64,000 bases of DNA from positions 1,178,001-1,242,000 of the forward strand of contig NC_018387.1 in the NCBI RefSeq assembly GCF_000208865.1. Direction: 5' to 3'. The stretch is from Neospora caninum Liverpool (taxonomy: Eukaryota; Apicomplexa; Conoidasida; Eucoccidiorida; Sarcocystidae). Positions 12,810 through 25,500 of this stretch are shown here, piece by piece. Each line of letters begins with the position of its first letter. Positions within the stretch are counted from its first letter, which is position 1. The notes under the pieces are model-generated. The model saw only the letters and a list, made by a program, of their open reading frames with translations, was not told the origin of the DNA and ran no database searches. Position numbers and translations under genes: made by a program.

Positions 12810-15787
12810 AAACGGAAAATGCATGCACCGAGTGATACCTATGCACATATATATATGTATATAAGGAAATAGCTCTGTGTAACTGCATGCAGAGGAGCGT
12901 ATGGAGAGGATTTTGGGGCCGTCGATTGCCGTCGGAGGCGCACGAGGTCGGCCTGCATTCGGCTCGGATTTCGACTTTCTGCATTGCGTGTCCTTCCAAG
13001 TAGACGACAGGGTGCGTGTCCACGCACCGGCGGGATGGCCCGAAGATGGCAGAAGATTTCCAGAGCCGCCTTGGCGAAGGTGACAATAAAACGAATCTGT
13101 TCGAGGCCGTAGACATCAGGGTAGATGTAAGGAAAGACCGAGGCGCAGTGGAGGAAGAAGAGCTTCACACCTGGGACGACGGAGCCCGTATGAACACCTG
13201 AAAACACAAATCCTTTCCGGAAAATATCAAATCGTCAGCCTTCAGTCATCGTCGGTATCGCAACAGCTGTCTCGACAAGCTCGTAGCGTTGCGGACCTCT
13301 GCCGAGGAGAAAGCGAGGCACACGAGAGAAAGAGCTAGCAAAACCCCGAGAAAACGAAGTAAATACGCGAGGACCGCTGAGAGCGAAAAAGACGCTGGAG
13401 CAGGCAGCGGCGTTCAGCTGACATGCCTCCGTGTGTGTTTCCCATTCTTTCCGTTTCCAAGAATCCAACAGCATAATCTATTTTGGCGCATTTGCACTCA
13501 GCGGCGAGACCTGTCTGTTTTTTAATTCGTACGCCAAGAAAGAGAAAAAAGCTCAAGGTCGACAGGCTACAAGGACAGACGCAAACGTTCATATCAAGAT
13601 ATGCTTTTGTATATATAGACAAGTATATGCTTGTATTCATATATATATATATATATACATGTTGTTTTTCTTTTGTAGCAGAAGAAAAGTGTCGTTGGTG
13701 TCTCATTTTCTCTGCGTGTGGAGAGCGTAGAATCGCGTCGACGTACCGAGGGTGATGGACTCGCCTCCAACATTGACGGTGACGTTGAACGCGTGGTGAA
13801 TGCCGTCTCTGGCGAGGTAATCTTGTTCGCCTTTTCTGCGGAGAACGGAAATGCGAGAAGCCGAGAGTCGAGGTCAAAAAGTTAACTGCGCGCGAGACGA
13901 GCGACCGAAAAACACCCCGGCAGAAACTGATTCGAGGCCGCGTCGAGACACCGAGAAGGCATGCAAGGGAGGTAGCGAGCGAGATCAGGTGTAAGGCGCT
14001 GCGAAGAAAGAGAAGCTGAAACGAGAGAAGAGACAAAAGAATCGACGCAAGAGAGACGATATACCGGTTTCGATCGTAGTATGGGGAGACCACCCAAACC
14101 TCTTGGCCGAGTTCCTGAAAAGAAGAGAAAAGGAGAACGCAAGCTTCCGGCTTTTCACGCAGGTGTCTCTCCAGCTCCAGTCGAGTTTTTAGTCCCTTCA
14201 TAAGTCTGGCAGACTGTGCAGCGAAAGGAAAAGCAACGTGGAATAACTTTGGATCTCGATACGAAACGCGAAATGCTCGCGAAGGCGACCGCGAATCCAA
14301 GCACTGAAACCAGTTAAAAACAGCGAATATCCGTCTGATCCCCACCACGAAACTCTAGGCCATATGCATTACCATCGGAGGTATCTACCTTTGTGCACAT
14401 TCGCATATACATATATGTAGCACGCATTTATGTTGAAATTCGCATTCACACGTGTATCTATATCTGTGTATATGTATATACGTTCATACGAATGCACGGA
14501 TATACACTTGTATTGTTCGCCTCCAGAGCAACAACAGACCAAACAGAGTACGCACAAAGAGAGAAGGGAGCGTGGCAGACAACGGATTCGGAGAGGGTGT
14601 AGAGGAGAGTTCAGAAAAGCCGAGGACTGGTGACATAACTCACGGTAGCAAGCGTCGTTGAGAGTTCGTCTACCATGACGCCCAATCCACCCACTGTGGA
14701 CCAGCGACCCAACTCGGGTGTAACAAAACAAATTGCGCCTAGCGAGTTTTTCTCCAAGACCTGAAAGCGACAACCCGAAGAGCCTGCCAAAACCCCCAGA
14801 GATGCATTGGCGGTTGGGGATCAAAAGGCGAAGCGGCGACGCGCGAGGCGAGAAAGGGAAAGGCAAAACCGAGGTAGCGGCGCGACAAGGGGGGGAAAGG
14901 TGAGAACTCGCAGAACGAGAAAGCGATGTGACGAGTGGGGAAATCCTCGGAAATCATATTCGACGATCCACGAAACGCACACCCTCAACTCTGTTAGATG
15001 ACCGCGAAATCTAGAGTCTGTGTCTCCGATGCGTAACCCCTTCGGGTAGTCCAGTCTCATTTTCCACACAGATTTCAAAACCTAAACTTCAGTTGCTGGT
15101 TGTGGTTTTCACGCGTGATTCGATCGCAGCGGATTCCTTCTCACACTGTTGACACGGCCCAAACCCGGCATGCAGAGACGGGAGAGACATCGATTCCGCG
15201 CAAGAGACACTTGCGGAGAGGGACAGCGCGATGCAGCCACGGCTGCAGAAGGAAGGTTTTCTTCGACACAAAACGAGGCAGCTTCGTACCTCGTTGGCCA
15301 GAGAAATTGCAGGGGAAACGTCGCCCGCGAGCGCCTCTCCTGCCTGCGAAGACGCAGTCGGCGCCTTGCCTGCGACGAGTCTCTTCAGGCGCGCCATGAA
15401 AGTGCACGCTGAGTGAAGAAATGCAGGGACAGAAAACGCGCGACTGGAGAACCATTCCAAAGCCGCAGAGAGGCAGACTCGAGCGGCTGCGTGCGAATCA
15501 ATGAAGACTGCCACAAGCCACGCAAGTCGAGAGGGACAGAGCATGCATGCAAGCGTGACACAGCCGACAGACCAGCGAAAAAGAGACACCTTCACAAGAG
15601 AAACAACGCATGCGACACGAAGCCGAAAGATCCGCGCCACCAAGGGGACCACGCAGCGCATGCAAAACGCTGAACCCCGCGTAGGAAAACAAACACTCAG
15701 CCACACATCAGGCCTTTCCCATATATAAGTATATACAGTATATACGTTACATACATATATGTATGTATATATATATATATATATATG

Positions 15788-15822
<35 letters not shown>

Positions 15823-17300
15823 ATATAAGCATGCATACATATATATTTGCACCCGCATCTAGACATGTATACGTATCTACACACCAGTATACATCCATAA
15901 GTCATATGAACGTATATATATGTATACATGCTCGTACCGAGTTCCTCATGTCGTTCGAAGATTTTGCTGTCGGAGCAGATGCTGAAAAGTGACAAGGCAG
16001 CACTGGGTTGACTCTCTTCTTCTTGCGTTTCGTCTTCCTGGAGGTCTGTCCCGTGGCGCTGGCCTTCGAGATCGCCCAGTCTCTGCTTCGCCCGCAGACG
16101 GGTTTCTCTATAGCGCAAGGCGAAGGCAAGTTCCTCGAGAAACTCGGCCAGCAAGTCGAGCTCCGCCGCCCGCGTCTCTTCTTTGGCAAGCGAAGACGCA
16201 AACAGATCTGCGTCACCTGCGACTTGTCTCAAGATGTGAAGAACCATGTTGCCTCCCGTGGAGGTCCGCTTGCTCTCGCGAGGACCAAGCGGAAGTCTGA
16301 GGCAGTCCCCTGTGGAGCGCAACCCGCCCTCGTCAACCCCCGGCGACTGGTGAATGAGGCGCCGCAGAAGGCCTTGGAGACGAAGGAGAGAACAGCAGAA
16401 GAGCGAGGTGTACAGGGAGGAGGCGCATGCAAGGGGGGACGGGACGCATGCAAGGGGAGAGGAGGCGCATGCAAGGGGGGAGGGCGGCCGGTGGGGCAAA
16501 TCCTCGCGATCCTGGGAAGCCACGGAGCTCGCGGGGGGACAGCGAAGAGACCCGAGGGAGACGGGAGGCCCCAAGGCAGACGGCATGGCGAGAGGCAACA
16601 GCGTGAAACCCCGAAGAAGCGAACTGTAGGGCGGAATCGCCGGCAGCAGGAACGGCTCAGACAAGAGCTCTTCAATCGAGATCACGTCCGGCAAAATCGC
16701 GGCGCCCGCGTCGGCGTCGCAAGCCTCGTTCACGCGCGAGGCACACGGAGAAAAGCGCGACGACGGGTGGAGCAGCGGTTGGTGAGACTGGAGGAACGTC
16801 GTGAGATTCCCTTCGCAGGTACACGTCAACAAATCGCACATCTGCAGGAGAAAGTGCCTGAAAACCCCACGCAACGAACGCCCCCCAGAGAAAAGAGCGA
16901 CAACAGAGAGTTTGTGACGGCGAGAAGCGTGAGACACGCAAACCGGCTGCCAGTCGGCAGGAATAATAGTCGAGGCAAGTCTGCAGTCTAGAGAGACTTG
17001 TTGAGGGAGAAGGAAACACACTCCCCGCGCAGGGGCGTAGGAGACAGTCTCCATCGCCCTGCACGCACATGGGCCCCGGGGCCGTTCAGCGGCGCAAAAC
17101 GGGTCTCGTATCGCTGGTCGCTCTTCTCGCTTCGCTGCGCTGAGCCTTGCTGCTTCACCACGCGTTTCCTTTCCATTTCGAGCCTCTCCCGTCCCCCGCC
17201 CTCTCGCCCCTCTCTCCGCTCTCCCGCCACGTTTGGGTGTTCTTTTGCTCACCTCGCACCCGCCTTGCCAACACGCTCTTCCCTTCCGCTGGAATCCTCG

Positions 17301-17331
<31 letters not shown>

Positions 17332-20300
17332 CCTTTCGGTCTCTGTTTTTCTCTCCGACTTTCTCTCACCCCCCCTCTCCTTTTAGCGGCCTTGTGTGCT
17401 TTGCCGCCCTCGTTTTCGTCGCGAGTCTGACCAGTGTTTGATGCGGTGTTGTCGGAAGGCGGGGCGGAGCGCGTGCAGCGAGATGCTTTTGTCGTGGAGG
17501 GTTTTTTCCGACAAGTTCGTGACGACCAGGACCAGCGAGTGGCCCCTGTGCTCGGCCACGTCGACTCGCACAGAGGCGAAGCTGTCTCCATCTGACTCGT
17601 CTCCGTCGCAGTCTCGCGCTCTGGAGCTGCATTCGCGCCTGAAGGTCGCCCCGCCCGCGTTGATCTCGCCGCTTCGACTGCCCGTCTGGCTCCACGAGCG
17701 AGCGTTTCGGCCGTGTCTCCGGCCCTCGTTGCCGAGTCCCGCGGAAACCCGCGACGGCGCAGGACAGAAACTCGACACTCCTGGCTGCGAGTAGTGCGCG
17801 AGTTGTTCGCAGATGCGTTCGTCATCGAACCGCACAAAGGCGATCAGGCGGTCGTCGCCTCCCTCCGTCTCGGGGGCGTCTCCAAGGCTCTCGCGCTCGT
17901 CAACAGGCTCCACGACAGCAGAGACGCACGCGGCGCGCGCTTGTCCCCGCGACTTGGTTCGCCTCGCAGATCCGTCATCAGCCAGGACGCGCCGGCACGC
18001 AGCTACGGCAGCGGCCTGGACAGGCAAAGACGCGTCAAAGTCGGAGACGGCCTCGTGCCACTCCTCGTACACGCGATGGGCCTAAAGGAGACAAGGGACA
18101 ACCCCACACAGCAGCAAAGGGCGCACACAAAGAGTGGGACGCGTCGCATGCAAGGGAGAGACGCACTCTCACGCCCAGCGACGCGGGCGACAAGGAACGC
18201 ACTTCGAGTCTCGCGCTGGCGGCGTCGCAGAAGACGAGTCGACGGAAGCGCTCAAAAGGGCGAGACGCAACTTCCCAGTGAAGCGTCTCACCTGCGTTAG
18301 GCTGCTGCCGTCGGGGTTCCGGACATCCACGAGAATCGCACGGCCGCGCCGGAGGCAAGGGTCGGATTGTCTGAGTCTCCGTCGCTCGACGTAGTGGCGG
18401 TGGATGCTGTTCAGGTCAAAACCTGCGCAAAATGCAAACGGGAATCGACGAGTGGACCCTTTCCCTTTTTGTGGGGTCGGCAGTCGCACGACGACGGCCT
18501 CGCGCCTAATCGTCGCGTTTGGACTTGCTCGCAGCAAGAGGCGTCAGAGCGAGGCGGCACGCAGATACACCCCAGCGTCACGCACTCACATCGCCACAGC
18601 GCAACCCTGTATCGTTCACAATCTACGAGTCTCGCGACGGAGTGATGCCGGTTTGCACGCTGGATTGCTATAAAGATTCCGACTGTTTCCTAGTTCTGCA
18701 TGCATCTGCGGTGTTGCGTTACGTGAGGATTCTCGCATTCCGGCGGATTCCTGTTGTCGCCTCTTCTGGCCCGACCGTCAGTCTCGATCCTCTCTGCTTC
18801 GAGTGTTTTTCCAAACCGGCCCAGACGTCCTGTCTCGTCTCTTTTCAGGCTCTCGGCACTTTGCGTTTTCCGTCTATCCGTGCGCGCGTTTATCCCTTCG
18901 TTGCCTCTCTCTTTCTCCTTACGCCCATTCGAGTCGTCGTCCGGCGACCCAAGCACCGCCTCCTGAACCTCTTGCTCCAGCATCGGCATCTTCCGAATAC
19001 TCTCGAACCCGTCTATAAGCCGCACGCGCTCCAGGAGGGGGAGCGCAGAGTGCGGCGGCCGCGCCTCCTCTCCGTCCAGCTTGTCGGCATCCCCTTTGGG
19101 GTTTCCAGACAGTGCGCGGCCTTCGCCAAGTCCCCCCGCATCAGTGCGGGTTGCGCCGAAGGGGGTGCCGAGCCCTGCGTCGTGCAACGAAGAATGCATG
19201 CGTCATTCTTCAAAAAAGAAAGGCGACTTTCCGCGAACGGTCCCGCAAACCCGAGGCCCTCTGTCGTTCCATGCGCGACTTCACTCGAGCGAGGCGAAAT
19301 CCGAAGAAAGATGTGACTCTAACTCTTGTCTCGAGAGAGAATACACACGAAAAAGGGGGATCTGGCCCGTCCTCGATGTCAAAACATGGGAACTGCAACG
19401 CGTTCAAACGGGGGGAAAGCCACCCGCCACGAAGACACCTGGGAATCTACAGATAGAGGCGCACGTATCGGTTTCCCGAGACACGGCAGCTCTTTTTGGC
19501 GAAAGCGGGGGGAGGCGCCGGCCTGCCGCGGGTGTCCCGCGTTCGTTGTCTGCATTTCCGCCTGGGAACTCGGCTGTTTCGCGCTCCTTCCCCCTCTGCG
19601 CTCGCGTCACTTACCGCCTGGATACCCTGGATATCTCACATGGTGCGCCCCGCTGAGAGAGAGATAAGGCCCGCGAGCGGCGTCGAGAACCCGCGCGCTA
19701 CCCTGGCGCGTCCACGTGCGACTTGGCGTCGCAAAGAGAGACCGCCGAGATGCCCCGCCTGAGCCGTCGCCGTGTTGTCCCGGCCCGTAGCGCGAGGCGT
19801 GGCGGAAGGCTCCGCTCTGAAAAAAAAATGCCCAAAATGCAGCCATGATGAGGAAACGGAACGGGGACAGACACCTGCATGCGTCTTTTGTGCGGAAACA
19901 TGCGCCGACGCCGAGAGGCTTTCCAAGTGTCGTTTTTCTGCCTTTAGACAAGACCGTCGCAGACGTGGAGGCGCACGCTCATCGAGAACCACATACAGCA
20001 CAGACACTGCAAATGGATACAGACGCTACAGCTACCCCAAGACATGTGCATGCATAAAGAGATAGACGAACCTACCCATCGATAGACACGAATTTATAAA
20101 CATAGAGAGATTTGTGGATGAACGTGTAGAGAGACTTCTGTACACAGGATGGAGTCCAAATGGTTGGTACGTGTTTCAGGGAGCAACAGGCGCTGTCCGA
20201 ACGGAGACAAAAGGCGAGTTCTATGCGCGGCGACAGGTCAGAAAGCTGCCTACGACGCCGGGATGCGACCAATGGAAATGCCGCCTGTTTCAGCGGGAAG

Positions 20301-21435
20301 AGAACTAGAACCGAACGGCGTTTCGACGGACTCCACTCGAGAGACGTCGGCCAACGAACGTTTCAGTACCAACTTTTCATTTGAATCCGTTTGTACTTCT
20401 GCTGTCGAGAGAACCAAAGCGAAGCAGGAACCCTTACGTAGTCGGGACTCGGAAGCGGTGAGAAGGGTAGTTTGTTCCCTCCCAGAGGACATCCTACAAC
20501 GCCGGCGAGTGCCGCTAGACGGCCTGCGCCAGCAAACGCATGCGCGCACAAATCGAAGGAGGTGAGGTAACCAAAGCGGAAAGAAGCGAGTTGTGAGAGA
20601 AGACCAGCCGAGAACGGGAGGGAGACAAGCAAAGGCGAGCTCGGCACAGGCGAGTGACACACACCGCTGGCAGCCCAGCGCAGAAAAGACCAGAAATGGA
20701 GCAGCGGCACGCCGCGAGGAGAGCTCGCCACCTGCGGCAAGGTGCGGTGGTGCCGGATAGGGCGAAAAGCCTGAGACTCGAAACGCGTTTGAAGCGTTTT
20801 CACGCCCAAGAGACCGCGGACAGGGGCAGGAGACCCGGGGGGACTTTGAGAACGCGTTTTGCAGTTTTCTGGCTCGCGAGATCGCCCTTACCCGCTGAGC
20901 AGTCCGACGCAAAGACGTTGGGGACTCCGAGGCGGCAGGCGGCGCCTTCCATCTCTCCGGCAACTGCAAAAAGAAGGCCGTTTGAGAGAGAGACGAAAAA
21001 GGAGACACAAACGTAGAGCAAGGTGGGGCGTGAGGCAGGAGGAGAAAAGGAATAACGCATTTGCAGAGAGAAGGAGAAAGACGGCAAAAAACGCGGCGAG
21101 CGAGGCGCCGGAGTTCCGCCCACTCTGAGTGAAGAGCACAGCCGTCGCACCGTTGTATTCTTGGCTAGTATCACGTTAATTTTCTTACATATGCACAGAC
21201 TTGGAGTTTTTAATGTTACGCCAAGAAGGATCCCAGATTCCCCTCTCGAAACAAGCAGCAAGGGCTGACCTGAGGGAACGTCTCTTCCTCCCTGCTTAGG
21301 GCCCGCCCCAAGCACTCAACCCATGGATGAAAAACACTCAACTCGACTGCAAATACATTTCTATATATATTTATATATCGACTGCGATGATAGGCATATA
21401 GAGCATATATACGATATAGTTATAGTGATAAATAG

Positions 21436-21466
<31 letters not shown>

Positions 21467-22517
21467 CGTGTGCAGTTTGACTGGTGGAGTCTGTTTTTGT
21501 TTTGTTTGGTGCGGTTTTTCGCGGAAGTACCAACCTGCAACGAGCGATAGATCGTGCGATTCGTCGACGCACATCCGCCCGTTTCAGAGACTTACACGTG
21601 CAAGGGACATCAGGAAGGAGCATGAGGAGATCGACCGCAGCCCAGGCCGCGCGTCCATACACCAGAGCTGGCAAAGGGGAGGCAGGAGTGCAGGAGGCCT
21701 GGAAAAAAAAGGATTTTACATGCAAACTCGCGACGCCTCCACAACCTCGAGCACATCCAGATACGTTCCCTCGAACGACTCCACAAGGCACACATATATA
21801 CGAACGTTTTCTGGAAAACCTGCATTGCGGTGCTCGCACTCTGCTCCCATGTATGTATGCTTTTGTGCACACATAAATGAATCCATACATATGCAACAAA
21901 CACAGATGAAAATGTATGTGTAAGTGCTTATATGAATACCTATTCACATATATATATATATATATTTATTTATGAGTCATGACGCCTGCGAATGGGTTTA
22001 AAATGCGGAGTGTTTACCTGAATGAGCACCGCGCCTCGAGGGAGGTTGTGGTGCATGGCGAAGAGGGTGGAGAAGAGAACCCGCGGCGGCGCCGGCAAGA
22101 GAGGCATTTGCAGCTGCGTTTGCCTCAGCGCGGCGGCTTCACCACACGAAAAGCCTTCGCTGGAAGACGGACAGATGGGAAGCACTGGCTGGCGTTTGCC
22201 TGCGACCAGAACCCGCAGAGAAAAAAAAATGGGCGGGCAAACTCCACTTTCACGCGCGACACTGCAGCCGAGGCCCAGAAATTCGTGACAAGAATGGATA
22301 TGCATGCGTCAACATGCGCATCTGCATGCACAAAAACGCTGTTCTTGTATTGCAACAGCCCGACGCCTCGACACAAGCACAAGGCATCTTTGGCAACATC
22401 CTCACACACGCCACATAAACTCCACGAAAGCCCACCTGAGGATCTCTAATTACTTACACGACTATTCGGGGGACGGTAAGCCTACATTTACACGTACGCA
22501 TTTACACTCATCTACAT

Positions 22518-22554
<37 letters not shown>

Positions 22555-25500
22555 GTATATATATTATAGTAAGTATGTATGTATGTATGTATGTATATAT
22601 ATATATATATGTATATGTTATATATATATATATATGTATATGTTATATATATAGTATGTATATAAGAATAGGTAGCAAGCGTCGGGGGGATGCCTGCAGA
22701 TCCTAGATGGGCGTATGTGTCGAGGAAATTTCCAGGACCGACCGAGAACGGCAGGGAGGACGGTTGGAAAAAGGTGCAATTGCGGCACGATGCCGCTGCT
22801 GACGAGGAGAGAAGGAACAACAGAGAATTCGGATACACTTGAAGACGCGAGTGTAAGGACGTCTCCTGAACTTCGCCCGTGACCGTCGAGCGCCGCGACA
22901 GCGGGCGCAGCGAGGCCCAGAGGCGGGAGCGGCGCTGCATGCGTCTCGTGGAGTTGTCGCAGCCGCTGCAACTCCGTCCAGCACTCGCCGATGAAAAGGA
23001 AGTCGGGGCTCTCCAACCACACACTCCGGCACAGCTGCATGCAAAGAGCCAGCACGACCAAACACTTTTTAGAGACAGCAAACACAAGCGCATCTCTCAC
23101 AGCACGTGTGCCACGGATCGCTTATGTGGAAAAGGAGGCGAGGGACAGAACCAGGCACCAGGGACTCTCGGGATCTTCTCGATTTTTTGCATGCGCAGCA
23201 GCGTGTATTGCTTTTTCCTTTCGGTGGAAAGAAAAAGGCTATGGCGAGGGGACCCGAAAACGTTGTGCGGTTGAAATACAGAATGGCTGATTTTTTTTCA
23301 TTCCTGTGAAAGGTTTCTTTCTGCGAGCGCCTTCATCGCAACCCGGGACACAACGACACGACTTTACGTCCAGATGCATGCAAACGGCACAGCCCTCCAA
23401 CACACCATCTCGCCCCTCCGCGGTCTCTCCCTGAACACCCTTTTTCACTCAACCCTTATACAAATACATATGTACATATATCTGTGTATATAGCCCTTTT
23501 TTGTTGGGTTTCCAGGCGTCTGCTTTGAGGTTGTACGGGCGCCGCTTGTGTCGCTGCTTGCGCGGCAGGTGTCGGCGAGTGTTCTCCGTGCTCCTCAGCG
23601 TGTCTTACTTTCACATAAAAGGGGTTGGCGTACACCAGGCCTCCAGGGGTGGAGAGAAGAGACGCCGCACTGCGGAACGAGGAAAGCGCGAGGCTGGAGA
23701 CGCCAAGCGAGGCCAAGCTCCAGTAGCCTCCCATCGAACTGCTGTGAGGGACGACAACCTGGAATCAGACAGGAGACCAGACTGCACACGCAGGCTTCCA
23801 CGAGACCTGCGCCGCCGGGCATCAATATAGAGGCATGCAGAGACAAATCTTAGTTATATGGATACGCGGCAGGCAATTGGTTCGGTTTCCACAAGAGTTA
23901 GCACCTCGACTAGGCTCCGCCACACGTCCGTCGCTACCCAGGCACGCGAATCCGCACACAGGTTTTCGTTTTACCCGACGCGCGAATGTCCTCGCACATC
24001 AGTGTCTACACCTGCTGCATCCATGCATGCATCGGTCTCCACATGCCTTAGGGGCGTGTGTAGACAGAAACCAAGACACCGAGGCAGCTAATGAACGCGA
24101 TGGAACCGCTGTATTTGACACTATGCTCAGTCGACGGAGTTACACACAACAAAGCGGAATGCCACAGATGTGTTCATGCATCCGTATGAGGTGGAGAGTG
24201 GTATCATGCACACAGGCGGAAAGACAAAATGAAAAACGCGAGGCATGTGCACCGCTGGTCTTCAGCAAGGAGACGGAGCGGGGCTGGCGACAAGGCCGAC
24301 AACCACAGGGAAGGAAATCGACTGTTCCCTCTCCTCTTTCAAAGCCGTCAAGAACGACGGCGTCCACAGGCCTGCGGCGCTTCGGTCTTGTCTTTGTCGG
24401 CAGTGAATCGCCGGGAGAAAGCATTGTGTAGAGAGAAAAACCAACTTGAATTCTTTTCAAAGCCTCAAAGACAGCCCTACCTCTCCCATGATGATGTCTT
24501 GAGCGGCGTAGTGGAACTGGCCGTCGGCGTCCTTCCTGCTCAGTGCATGCGCGTCCGCAACAAGAAGCTGAGGGAGGTTCTGGGCGTTCGGAATTCGCAC
24601 GCCGTCAATTCCTGAAAAGCCCATCGAAACGTTCACTGGATGTGGAAGCGGTGGAGGGACACAGCGGGCCGCACATACACCTCACGCGTGCGCGTGAGAC
24701 AGGGATCGGGAGGGTGCGTGAATTGAAGAACGGGCGACTGCATGCGCACCTTTTCACCTCCGGAGGCACGTGTGAAGAGCCACGCGGCGTGGAGAGACCG
24801 GCAGGTCTCCCTGGCTCCTGGCAACCCCCCTTGATTCGTTCGCATGCACGCATTAGGAAAAGATCCCGAGACAGCCGAGCGACTCCCGAGCAGGGCTGCG
24901 TGGAAAAACACGAAGGGGTTTTCGAAGCCTTGAGTCAATCGGCGAGAGAGCGACTGAGGCAGAGACACCGGCAAGTGGAAATTCACTGCTGGGCGTGAGG
25001 CGTTAGGGCACACGTAAGGGGGTAGACGCAGCGACGGACTGACGCGAAACGCAGGACAGCGCAGGTGAACAGAAGAGCGAACAAAGAGGACTGCGGAGAG
25101 AGAGAGAAAAACGAGGGACAAACAGCCCGGGAATTCGTGACAGAGTAGATGCACGCACGGGAACACAGAGCCTCGCACGCGTTTGCAACGCGCTTCGCTT
25201 GTTCACACCGACTAAGACGGGCCCTGAGAAATCGGCGGATAGGGCGAAACGAGCTGTGCCTCAGAAAGAGAAAAAGAAGGGAGACCAAGAGGCGAAGAGG
25301 GGGGACGGCGAGTGTGCGAGGGCGGAAGGAAAAGGTCAAGGCATTGAAGAGAAAACGCCGTTACGGCTTTGCGCACGCGAGAAGCGCGGAGATGTGCATC
25401 GGAAACCTACCAAATTTCTTGATCCACATTTTGAGGTCGTCGATGAACAGCTGCCACGTCGCCAGTTTGCGATAATTTAAGATTGCGGTTTCTGCGGAGT

